Positions 1 through 5,066 of a stretch of DNA of 5,072 nucleotides are shown here, piece after piece. The stretch covers positions 1-5,072 of the forward strand of contig JAUWIO010000083.1 of the NCBI GenBank assembly GCA_030605305.1, in the 5' to 3' direction. A program made the translations under genes and the position numbers. Origin of the DNA: Actinomycetes bacterium (GTDB lineage: Bacteria > Actinomycetota > Aquicultoria > CAJVYJ01 > JAUVQD01). The notes below the pieces were generated by a model. It was not told the origin of the DNA and did not search any database. It saw only the letters and a list, made by a program, of their open reading frames with translations. Positions within the stretch are counted from its first letter, which is position 1; each line of letters begins with the position of its first letter.

Positions 1-296
1 AAGGCTATCTTCTTCTTATGCGCGGGGTAGTACCAGATCTCCGTGCGGGACAGCCCCAGGCCGTCTTCTCCGCCTATCGGCAAATATGCCAAGATGAACT
101 GTTTCGGCCTGCCGAAGGTGTCGATTATCTTCTGTTGATCGGCGGTCAGCAGTTTCTTTTCTGCCTTCTCATTGCTCGCGACGACGGGTTTGGCTTGCTC
201 GGCCGGCTTGGCGCAGGCGAAAAGCATCAGGGAGAGGGCGGCCAGGATAACGAGCAGGACCCTTAAGCGAGTTTTTGTTGTCGATAGCTTTAACAT
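1..296 (-). CDS. Putative lipoprotein, N-terminal part (runs off left edge)
   Basis: The minus-strand frame opens with ATG at 296-294 and stays open for 98 codons to the window edge, so the C-terminus is missing. The N-terminus is a typical lipoprotein signal: a basic n-region (K2, K4, K8, R10, R12), a hydrophobic stretch at about residues 13-27, and a lipobox L25-F26-A27-C28. Cys28 would be the lipidated residue, anchoring the protein to the membrane on the outer side. A polar linker at about 29-50 (AKPAEQAKP...) precedes what looks like a folded domain containing FGRPKQF and TEIWYYP. I do not recognise the family; the wording resembles small lipoproteins of unknown function. An AAAGG Shine-Dalgarno lies 5 bases before the ATG, and an extended -10 promoter lies about 40 bases upstream. 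The gene is divergent from the oxidoreductase. The signal peptide is clear; the function is unknown. Confidence 0.8.
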   Translation of the reverse strand, partial: MLKLSTTKTRLRVLLVILAALSLMLFACAKPAEQAKPVVASNEKAEKKLLTADQQKIIDTFGRPKQFILAYLPIGGEDGLGLSRTEIWYYPAHKKKIA

Positions 297-332
297 ATGA
301 ACCTTTGAACCTCTGCCCTGGACGATCAGCCT

Positions 333-341
333 ATTGTAGCA
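333..341 (-). promoter_or_regulatory. Extended -10 promoter for the lipoprotein gene
   Basis: Read on the minus strand, this is TG-C-TACAAT, an extended -10 with five of six matches to TATAAT. No good -35 lies 16-18 bases upstream, which extended -10 promoters tolerate. Transcription would start near 326, giving a leader of about 30 bases before the ATG at 296. The call is by eye. Confidence 0.45.
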
Positions 342-355
342 AAAGGGAGCCCTTT
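342..355. repeat. 14-base palindrome, possible operator in the divergent spacer
   Basis: AAAGGG-AG-CCCTTT is a perfect inverted repeat with 6-base arms and a 2-base centre. It directly abuts the extended -10 of the leftward promoter and fills the -12 to -30 area, where a bound protein would block RNA polymerase. A regulator binding here could also affect the rightward oxidoreductase gene, whose own promoter I could not place. No regulator gene is in the window, so the operator role is inferred. Confidence 0.35.
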
Positions 356-448
356 CTTTGGCCACAGCACAGACCGCTTTTTGGCTGAGCAAATAACGGC
401 TGTGTCGCTAAAAAGGTTCACTCAGCCTCCGAGGGGTAACATATAAGC

Positions 449-1801
449 ATGGCTAAAAAGTATGATGTTATCGTTATCGGGACAGGCGCGGCCGGCAGCA
501 CGGTCGCCTATGCCTGCCAGGCTGCCGGTCGGACGGTGGCCATCATCGATTCGCTCCCATATGGCGGGACTTGCGCTCTGCGGGGCTGCGACCCGAAGAA
601 AGTCATGGTCGGCCTGGCGGAGACCGTCGACGCTCATAACCGTCTCCTTGGGTACGGAGTGCCGGGAACCCAGGTATTGGTCGATTGGCCGAAACTGGCC
701 GCCTTCAAGGCGACTTTTGTCGAGTTGGTGCCGCAGAGCCAGGTGGCGGCATACGAATCCGCCGGGATCGACGCGTATCATGGGCGCGCCCGTTTCCTCT
801 CACCCCGGGAACTCGAAGTAAACGAAGAGACTCTAGAGGCCGACTTTATAACAATCGCTACGGGCGCGGCGCCGATGGACCTTGGTGTCCCTGGGGCGGA
901 ACTCGTCGTCACCAGCGATGATTGGCTCGATCTTAAGGAGATGCCCAAGCGGATCGTCTTTATAGGCGGCTGCTTCATCTCCTTTGAATTTGCCCATATC
1001 GCCAACGCTGTCGGCGCTGAAGTGACCATCCTCGACCGGGGCAAGCGTCCGCTAAAACCATTCGACTCCGACTTGGTCGCAGATTTGGTCGGGGCGGCGA
1101 AGAAGCGGGGTATCAACGTGAAGGCCGAGAGGCCGGTCCTGGCCGTCGAGCGCGACGGGAGCGCTTTTGTCGTCAAGACCAAGCCCCCGGACGGAGGCGA
1201 GGAGGACTTTTCGGCCGATCTGGTCGTCCACGGGGCGGGGCGGGTGCCGCAAGTCGCCGATCTGGGCTTGGACGCCGCCGGCGTAGAGACCGGACGCCGC
1301 GGAGTCAAGGTCAACGCATATATGCAAAGCGTCTCGAATCCGGCGGTCTACGCGGCCGGTGACGCGGCCGAACCGGGGCCGGCTCTGACCCCGGTCGCCG
1401 GACGTGAAGCCGAGATAGTCGCCGATAACATCCTCAACGGCAAAACTCGCGAATTCGTTGTGCCGGGCGTCCCAAGTATCGTTTATACGGTGCCGCCTCT
1501 GGGGGCGGTCGGCCTCCTGGAAGGGCAGGCTAGCGAGCAAGGCCTTGATTTCAAGGTCAATCAGGGCGACTTCTCGAGTTGGTATCATAATCGCCGCCTG
1601 CGCGAGGAATACGCGGCCTACAAGATATTGGTAGACAATCAGACTGACCTGGTTCTCGGAGCCCACTTTTTTGGCTTGGCGGCGGAAGAGCTTATCAATC
1701 TCTTTACGTTAGCCATCAACCAAGGAATAACCGCGACCGAGCTGCGCCGGACCATCTTCGCTTACCCGACGTTTTCGTACGACATCAGCTATATGTTGTA
1801 G
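449..1801 (+). CDS. FAD/NAD(P)-dependent pyridine nucleotide-disulfide oxidoreductase lacking the C-terminal catalytic His
   Basis: The 450-residue length is normal for the glutathione reductase / lipoamide dehydrogenase / mercuric reductase fold. In order: an FAD dinucleotide-binding motif G11-T-G13-A-A-G16; a redox pair in GGTCALRGCDPKK (Cys42, Cys47); the second FAD motif TIATGA at 135-140; an NAD(P) Rossmann motif around 170-180 (FIGGCFISFE), where the third glycine is Cys175; the FAD-contacting YAAGDA at 301-306; and a dimerisation domain from about 340. The family's C-terminal HPTxxE, whose His-Glu pair relays protons to the thiols, is here Y439-P-T, with no Glu at the usual place and a YDISYML end. 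Asp196 at the end of the second NAD strand hints at NADH, but nearby Arg/Lys leave the cofactor open. The substrate is unknown. The start is the ATG with GAGGGG 12 bases upstream and the FAD motif close behind. The gene stands alone between a divergent neighbour and a new promoter. Confidence 0.9.
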   Translation: MAKKYDVIVIGTGAAGSTVAYACQAAGRTVAIIDSLPYGGTCALRGCDPKKVMVGLAETVDAHNRLLGYGVPGTQVLVDWPKLAAFKATFVELVPQSQVAAYESAGIDAYHGRARFLSPRELEVNEETLEADFITIATGAAPMDLGVPGAELVVTSDDWLDLKEMPKRIVFIGGCFISFEFAHIANAVGAEVTILDRGKRPLKPFDSDLVADLVGAAKKRGINVKAERPVLAVERDGSAFVVKTKPPDGGEEDFSADLVVHGAGRVPQVADLGLDAAGVETGRRGVKVNAYMQSVSNPAVYAAGDAAEPGPALTPVAGREAEIVADNILNGKTREFVVPGVPSIVYTVPPLGAVGLLEGQASEQGLDFKVNQGDFSSWYHNRRLREEYAAYKILVDNQTDLVLGAHFFGLAAEELINLFTLAINQGITATELRRTIFAYPTFSYDISYML

Positions 1802-1840
1802 GTCGCGCGTATCAGGCGTTATCCCCTCCAGCCTAAATGG

Positions 1841-1869
1841 TTGTTGCGCCACGGGGCCGGTGATATATT
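1841..1869 (+). promoter_or_regulatory. Promoter for the CopD-like gene and probably the membrane-protein operon
   Basis: TTGTTG at 1841-1846 is followed after exactly 17 bases by TATATT at 1864-1869, which is preceded by TG-A, making an extended -10 (TG at 1861-1862). Transcription would start near 1876, about 37 bases before the ATG at 1913. The -10 is flanked by GGCC at 1855-1858 and 1873-1876, an imperfect dyad that could be an operator or a weak hairpin. The rest of the spacer 1802-1840 shows no intrinsic terminator with a T-run for the oxidoreductase gene. Confidence 0.55.
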
Positions 1870-1912
1870 ATTGGCCTCTTACATACGCTGACGTTCTTTT
1901 CAGGGGGCTCAC

Positions 1913-2416
1913 ATGCAAATCATCGGAATCACGATCGGTTGGATCCACATCATGGCTACGGCTATCGCCATCGGTGGATCCTACGTTTTGCACTTCATCA
2001 TCGATAAAGTGGCCGAGGATATGGACCCCGCCGAGGGCGGCAAACTCAAGGGAGCGGTCGGCCCGCTCTTTGGCAAGATTGCTGCGATCATGACGCTTTT
2101 GGTCATTGTGACCGGAGTAATGAGGTCCCAGGCGATGGGTCTTTTGAACCCCTCGGTCTTGCTCGACACCAGTTATGGCAATCTTCTTTCCGGCAAGATC
2201 GTCATCGTCACCATTATCACCGTCAATAGTGTGTTATTGGCCCGCAACGGTATCAAAGCCGGGGCCCTAGCGAGCGCCGACGGAGCGCCCGACACGACAA
2301 CGATTGACGCCATCGGTAAGCAGCAGAAGATGCTGGGCATGAGCAATTTCATCTTGGCCGCGGTCGCCGTCGGCTTCGCGGTCGCTATGCGCTTTATCGG
2401 CGCCCCGGAAGTCTGA
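1913..2416 (+). CDS. Four-helix integral membrane protein, CopD/HemJ-like
   Basis: The 167-residue protein has four predicted membrane segments at about residues 4-30, 52-71, 94-111 and 145-162. The first contains W10-I-H12 and H27, and the third begins with a GKIVIV motif preceding a hydrophobic run. A WxH motif in helix 1 and a 'K-x-hydrophobic run-N-x-x-L' in helix 3 recall the CopD / DUF2269 / HemJ group of small membrane proteins, in which helix histidines can bind haem or copper. The match rests on layout and a few residues, so a specific role in copper transport or haem synthesis is not supported. The start is well set: AGGGGG lies 6 bases before the ATG and a promoter lies upstream. 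The next gene begins 10 bases after its stop, so the two are probably cotranscribed. There is no signal peptide apart from helix 1. Confidence 0.6.
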   Translation: MQIIGITIGWIHIMATAIAIGGSYVLHFIIDKVAEDMDPAEGGKLKGAVGPLFGKIAAIMTLLVIVTGVMRSQAMGLLNPSVLLDTSYGNLLSGKIVIVTIITVNSVLLARNGIKAGALASADGAPDTTTIDAIGKQQKMLGMSNFILAAVAVGFAVAMRFIGAPEV

Positions 2417-2426
2417 TCGATTCGCT

Positions 2427-2732
2427 ATGATCCGACGAATCGCCAGTTACCGGATCAATAAGGATGCCCAAGAAAATGTCCTCACCGCTATCGAAGAGTT
2501 TGTCGAGGCCATCGAAGAAAATGAACCCGGCACGATCTATAGTGTCTACCGGCACGAGGACGGGCGCACTTTCACCCATTTCATGTCCTTCCCTGGCGAG
2601 CAGGCCGAAGAGAGCCACAAGAGCGCGCCGTATACTAAGAAGTTCGTCGACATCCTCTACCCTATGTGCGAGGAGCCTCCTATCTTTGAGGCCATCGAAC
2701 TAGTGAAATCTTCACACATCCGCTTTAGTTAA
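2427..2732 (+). CDS. Small ABM-like dimeric alpha/beta-barrel protein
   Basis: This 101-residue soluble protein has no membrane segment. Its outline fits the antibiotic biosynthesis monooxygenase (ABM)/YgiN-like domain: an N-terminal strand (MIRRIASYRI), a long helix at about 12-30 (DAQENVLTAIEEFVEAIEE), an E33-P-G-T turn leading to strand YSVYRHED, a second strand TFTHFMSFP at 48-56, a helix with SHKSAPYTKKF at 63-73, and a final strand EAIELVKS. Members form dimers and include quinol monooxygenases, haem-degrading enzymes and many of unknown activity. No residue seen here fixes the activity. The ATG lies 10 bases after the CopD-like stop, and the best SD (GGAAG, 2407-2411) is about 15 bases away, so translation is probably coupled to the upstream gene. 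The 3' end abuts a structured spacer. ABM membership is likely; the function is not known. Confidence 0.65.
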   Translation: MIRRIASYRINKDAQENVLTAIEEFVEAIEENEPGTIYSVYRHEDGRTFTHFMSFPGEQAEESHKSAPYTKKFVDILYPMCEEPPIFEAIELVKSSHIRFS

Positions 2733-2845
2733 CCCCTCAATCGACCGCTTCATCGTACGGTTTAGCCACCCATTGATCCGGGCATTATCGGAGCATAAAG
2801 CCAGCAACTGGCTTGGACTTGCCAGCTAAACGGTCGAAAAAGGGG
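2733..2845 (+). promoter_or_regulatory. Structured intercistronic leader that can sequester the SD of the DUF5658-like gene
   Basis: The whole spacer after the ABM-like stop can be drawn as nested helices in correct order. The outer helix is CCCCT (2733-2737) with AGGGG (2841-2845). After a 3x3 internal loop comes TCGACCG (2741-2747) with CGGTCGA (2831-2837). After a 12-13 base bulge comes TTTAGC (2761-2766) with GCTAAA (2825-2830). The apical part contains a perfect hairpin AAGCCAG-CAA-CTGGCTT (2798-2814) and a weaker TCCG/CGGA (2777-2780 with 2789-2792). The AGGGG is the Shine-Dalgarno of the TTG-started gene, so the closed form would mask it. A third GCCAG (2821-2825) could compete for the CTGGC arm, giving an alternative fold. 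A ribosome ending on the ABM gene (stop 2730-2732) would cover the 5' arms and open the SD. No T-run follows, so this is not an intrinsic terminator. I do not recognise a known riboswitch class. Pairings are by eye. Confidence 0.5.
2841..2845 (+). promoter_or_regulatory. Shine-Dalgarno that fixes a TTG start
   Basis: AGGGG, preceded by an A-run, stands 5 bases before TTG at 2851. The frame is closed by TAA at 2827-2829, and no ATG or GTG lies between that stop and the TTG, so the SD decides a TTG start. Similar G-rich sites precede the oxidoreductase and the CopD-like gene. Confidence 0.7.
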
Positions 2846-2850
2846 CGTCA

Positions 2851-3120
2851 TTGGCGGTAGCTTGGATATGCTTGAATATCTTAGATCTGTGGTTGACTTC
2901 GCAAGCCCTGGAGATGGGCGCGATCGAAGCGAATCCGGTTCTGAACTTCTTCTTGCAGTATAATTTCTGGGCATTTGTCGTTGCCAAGGCGGTGATCGTC
3001 CTTGGTGTCCTCGGGATCTTCCAGGCGCTCAAGGAGCACACGAAGGTCCTCTATGTGTTTTCCGGCGGTAATATACTGATCGGCCTGGTCGTCATCTATG
3101 AAGTCTTGATCATCTATTAA
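2851..3120 (+). CDS. DUF5658-like three-helix membrane protein, TTG start
   Basis: The 89-residue protein is almost entirely membrane-embedded, with helices at about 3-21, 40-60 and 66-87. The signature L8-N9-I-L-D12 followed by T16 in helix 1, then G23-x-x-E26-x-N28-P29 in the first loop, matches the pattern I know for DUF5658 (N-x-x-D...T...E-x-N-P). That family is short and of unknown function. Conserved charged or polar residues inside or at the edge of the membrane (D12, E26, N28, K46) suggest binding of an ion or partner, but this is inference. The start is TTG, supported by AGGGG 5 bases upstream and an in-frame stop at 2827. The leader upstream can hide that SD. The K+ channel gene begins 8 bases after the stop, the tightest link in this block, so the two products may work together. 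Confidence 0.75.
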   Translation: MAVAWICLNILDLWLTSQALEMGAIEANPVLNFFLQYNFWAFVVAKAVIVLGVLGIFQALKEHTKVLYVFSGGNILIGLVVIYEVLIIY

Positions 3121-3123
3121 GAC
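3103..3123 (+). promoter_or_regulatory. Hairpin across the DUF5658 stop codon, possible coupling element
   Basis: GTCTTGA (3103-3109) can pair with TTAAGAC (3117-3123): seven pairs including one G-U, with a 7-base loop. The stem contains the stop codon TAA (3118-3120) and ends 5 bases before the channel's ATG at 3129. No convincing SD precedes that ATG. A ribosome finishing DUF5658 would melt the hairpin and could restart on the channel gene, coupling their output. This reading is inferred. Confidence 0.35.
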
Positions 3124-3128
3124 GTAAA

Positions 3129-3497
3129 ATGATTACTTTTTTCGTTGTGATCGGGGTGGCGGTAGTCGGGGTCATCAAGGGGCTTAGGGATCCGGAATAT
3201 AGGACGATCGCTTTGGCTCTGGTCTTATTGCTCGCCGGTGGCACTAATTTTTACCATCGGATCGAGGGGTGGAGCTGGCTCGACAGCATCTACTTTTGCG
3301 TTGTCGCTCTCTTGACCGTTGGTTTCGGAGATTTTACTCCGCAGACTGACGATGGAAAAATATTCACGATCTTCTATTTAATAATGGGCGTGGGTGTCAT
3401 AGGGGCTTTCGTTAATCTTTTGATCAAGAAGAGGATGGAGAGGCTGGCCGCCCGCAGCGAGAGACAGGGAGAGGACGCGGCCGAGAGCCAGGATTGA
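3129..3497 (+). CDS. Small potassium channel protein (Ion_trans_2 type), filter TVGFGD
   Basis: The 122-residue protein has a short N-terminal helix at about 2-18, an outer pore-module helix at 26-42, a pore loop with helix W50-L-D-S-I-Y-F and filter T63-V-G-F-G-D68 then F-T-P, and an inner helix at about 77-99 (IFTIFYLIMGVGVIGAF). TVGFGD is a conservative form of the K+ signature TVGYGD, so K+ selectivity is expected in a tetramer. The Thr usually two residues before the filter Val is Leu62. The charged tail (KKRMERLAARSERQGEDAAESQD) is only about 23 residues, so there is no RCK or cyclic-nucleotide domain and no visible ligand gate. The extra first helix makes three helices, not the two of KcsA. 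The ATG is 8 bases after the DUF5658 stop and lacks an SD, suggesting coupled translation. Channel identity is secure; gating is unknown. Confidence 0.9.
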   Translation: MITFFVVIGVAVVGVIKGLRDPEYRTIALALVLLLAGGTNFYHRIEGWSWLDSIYFCVVALLTVGFGDFTPQTDDGKIFTIFYLIMGVGVIGAFVNLLIKKRMERLAARSERQGEDAAESQD

Positions 3498-3520
3498 ACC
3501 GACCTCCCCGCTCAAGACTT

Positions 3521-3529
3521 TGATTTAAT
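3521..3529 (+). promoter_or_regulatory. rsgA: Extended -10 promoter candidate for rsgA
   Basis: TG-A-TTTAAT is an extended -10 with five of six matches. The -35 region at 3501-3506 (GACCTC) is poor. Transcription would start near 3536, about 20 bases before the ATG. The element sits between CTCAAG (3511-3516) and CTTGAG (3537-3542), an inverted repeat with a 20-base centre that could be an operator. The 58-base gap after the channel gene has no T-run terminator, so readthrough is also possible. Confidence 0.35.
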
Positions 3530-3546
3530 CGATCCCCTTGAGTAGC

Positions 3547-3552
3547 ATGTAG
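3547..3552 (+). other. Start-stop codon pair (ATG-TAG) just before rsgA
   Basis: ATG at 3547 is followed immediately by TAG at 3550, and the rsgA ATG comes 3 bases later, in the same frame. A weak SD (GAG, 3540-3542) is 4 bases from the first ATG but 13 from rsgA, so it fits the minimal ORF better. Such a pair could hold or recycle ribosomes at the rsgA start. It may equally be chance. Confidence 0.25.
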
Positions 3553-3555
3553 ACG

Positions 3556-4626
3556 ATGCCTTTGAATCAATTTGGATGGGATGAGCGGTTTTCCGAGCTT
3601 TTTAAGGAGCTTGGCCGCGACGATCTCGAGCCGGCGCGTGTTTTGCTGGAGAGTGCTCGAGTCTACACTCTCGTCAGTGAAGCGGGCGGGACCCAAGCCG
3701 GAGTTTCCGGGCGGTTTCGACACCATGCCACTGAAAGAAAGGCTCTGCCGGTCGTTGGCGATTGGGTCGCGATCGAGCCGGGCGCCGACGCGGATCGCGC
3801 TGTTATTCACGAGGTCTTGCCGCGGCGCAGCGCCTTCTTACGCAAGGAAGCCGGGAAGCGCACTCAGGCCCAGGTCATCGCGGCCAACATCGATACTGTT
3901 TTCCTTGTCTCCGGCCTCGATGGAGATTTCAACCTCGGTCGTATCGAGCGCTATTTGATGACGGCCTGGGAGTCGGGCGCTAAACCCGTAGTCGTTTTGA
4001 ACAAGGCGGATCTCTGCCCCGATATCGCCGGGGCCGTCGCCGAAGTGGAAGCCATTGCTCCGGGCGTTCGCGTCATACCGGTCAGCGCGGTCGAGAATAC
4101 CGGTGTCGCGGACCTACGAGAACATATCCGCGAGACCGAGACGGGGGCTTTTCTTGGCTCGTCCGGCGTCGGAAAGTCGTCGCTGGTCAACCTGCTCTTG
4201 GGTGCCGATGAGCAACTCGTCCGCGAGGTCCGCGGGGATGACGGCCGCGGGCGTCATACCACCACCCATGGCCAATTGTTTCCTATTCCGGGCGGCGGAA
4301 TAGTCATGGACACGCCGGGCTTGCGAGAACTCCAGGTATGGAGCGACGGCGAGGGTTTGACCCAGACCTTTAACGACATCGAGGAACTAGCGGTTGGTTG
4401 CCGCTTCCGGAACTGTGGGCACGACCGGGAGCCCGGCTGTGCCATCCGGGCGGCGCTGGAAGATGGTTCGCTTTCCGAGCGCCGCTGGCAGAGCTATGAA
4501 AAGCTCAAGAGCGAGCTGGCTCACTTAGCCGCGCGCCAGGACCAGCAGGCCAAGCTGGCGGAGAAAAAGCGAAAGAAGGACCGGGCCCTCGAGATTAAGC
4601 AAGTGAAGAATCGGCCTCGGAAGTGA
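3556..4626 (+). CDS. rsgA: Ribosome small subunit-dependent GTPase A
   Basis: RsgA is a GTPase that acts late in 30S subunit maturation, binding near the decoding centre and releasing on GTP hydrolysis. The 356-residue protein has all its parts. The N-terminal OB domain is at about 30-100, with PVVGDWVAIEPG at 65-76. The GTPase domain is circularly permuted, so G4 N149-K-A-D and G5 S177-A come before the P-loop GSSGVGKSS at 201-209 (G1), the RGRHTTTH segment at 231-238 (G2) and D252-T-P-G (G3). The zinc knuckle has C282, C287, H289 and C295 in CRFRNCGHDREPGC. A helix and a basic tail (KKRKKDRALEIKQVKNRPRK) end the protein. The ATG follows an in-frame TAG at 3550, with only a weak SD. TTG at 3562 is a less likely alternative. 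A promoter candidate lies at 3521. The Nudix gene follows after 4 bases. Length and all motifs match functional family members. Confidence 0.97.
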   Translation: MPLNQFGWDERFSELFKELGRDDLEPARVLLESARVYTLVSEAGGTQAGVSGRFRHHATERKALPVVGDWVAIEPGADADRAVIHEVLPRRSAFLRKEAGKRTQAQVIAANIDTVFLVSGLDGDFNLGRIERYLMTAWESGAKPVVVLNKADLCPDIAGAVAEVEAIAPGVRVIPVSAVENTGVADLREHIRETETGAFLGSSGVGKSSLVNLLLGADEQLVREVRGDDGRGRHTTTHGQLFPIPGGGIVMDTPGLRELQVWSDGEGLTQTFNDIEELAVGCRFRNCGHDREPGCAIRAALEDGSLSERRWQSYEKLKSELAHLAARQDQQAKLAEKKRKKDRALEIKQVKNRPRK

Positions 4627-4630
4627 ACCG

Positions 4631-5035
4631 GTGACAGAAAAGCCATTCCGATTGTCCATCAAAGTGGTCATCTTCGACGACACCGGCCGGTGTCTGTTGC
4701 TCAAGCGTTCATCCCATTCAAAGGGGAACCCGGGCAAATGGGATCTACCCGGCGGAAAAGTAGATTCCGGGGAGGATTTTGACCGGGCGCTCATCCGCGA
4801 GGTGGTGGAGGAGACGGGCTTGCGGATCTCGCTCACTAGAGTCACTGGCGGCACCGAGCGAGAGTTGCCGGAGCGCACGGTCGCCTACCTGATAATGGAA
4901 GCCCGCCTCGTCTCTGGCCAGGTCCGACTCAGCAACGAGCATGACGACTTCGCCTGGGTCGGAGCGGCTGAGCTTCGAGATATGGACCTGGTGGCACAAT
5001 TCAGACCGTTCGTTCTCGAAGCGCCTCGCGACTGA
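4631..5035 (+). CDS. Nudix hydrolase
   Basis: Nudix enzymes hydrolyse nucleoside diphosphates linked to another group, using divalent metal ions. The 134-residue protein has a perfect Nudix box: G42 to L64, GX5EX7REUXEEXGU, with E48, R56-E57, E60-E61 and G63. The lead-in is also typical: a first strand IKVVIFDD at 10-17, then LLLKRS, then KWDLPGGK. The closing strand carries FAWV with acidic residues before it (EHDDFAWV), as in MutT-like and ADP-ribose-type members. The substrate cannot be told, and no extra domain is present. The start is GTG at 4631, with GGAAG 7 bases upstream inside the end of rsgA. The 4-base gap makes cotranscription and coupling with rsgA very likely. The pairing may be simple housekeeping, and the link between the two functions is not established. 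Confidence 0.93.
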   Translation: MTEKPFRLSIKVVIFDDTGRCLLLKRSSHSKGNPGKWDLPGGKVDSGEDFDRALIREVVEETGLRISLTRVTGGTERELPERTVAYLIMEARLVSGQVRLSNEHDDFAWVGAAELRDMDLVAQFRPFVLEAPRD

Positions 5036-5066
5036 GTTCGTCGATCAGTCGAAAATCATGCTCAGT
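5031..5066. repeat. Inverted repeat at the Nudix 3' end
   Basis: ACTGAG (5031-5036, over the stop) is complementary to CTCAGT (5061-5066), with TCGA-TCAG-TCGA (5041-5052) inside. It could be part of a terminator or simply a stop-region hairpin. No T-run is visible before the window ends, so a terminator call is not supported. The last 37 bases hold no recognisable + strand gene; an ATG at 5058 is open only to the edge. Confidence 0.25.

Noticed and set aside
18..266. Plus-strand open frame of 82 codons at the left edge
   Set aside because: It overlaps the minus-strand lipoprotein, which has an SD, a promoter, a signal peptide and a lipobox. The plus frame has none of these.
356..448. Rightward promoter for the oxidoreductase
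   Set aside because: TTGGCT and several AT-rich hexamers exist, but no pair has 16-18 base spacing with acceptable matches, so none is called.
778..1666. Long minus-strand open frames (778-1314 and 1052-1666) inside the oxidoreductase gene
   Set aside because: Their translations have biased, low-complexity composition and no family motifs. They are opposite-strand shadows of a gene with complete domain motifs.
449..1801. Mercuric reductase (merA)
   Set aside because: There is no N-terminal heavy-metal domain, no C-terminal Cys pair, no mer neighbours, and the His-containing C-terminal motif is absent.
1802..1880. Intrinsic terminator after the oxidoreductase; GGCC-N14-GGCC hairpin
   Set aside because: The stem relies on several G-U pairs, no T-run follows, and it overlaps a good extended -10. 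It is better seen as part of the promoter.
2773..2800. Promoter inside the DUF5658 leader (TTGATC with a -10 near CATAAA)
   Set aside because: The spacing to the possible -10 is only about 15 bases and the -10 match is poor. If real, it would produce a shorter leader lacking the SD-masking 5' arm, so mapping the start site would matter.
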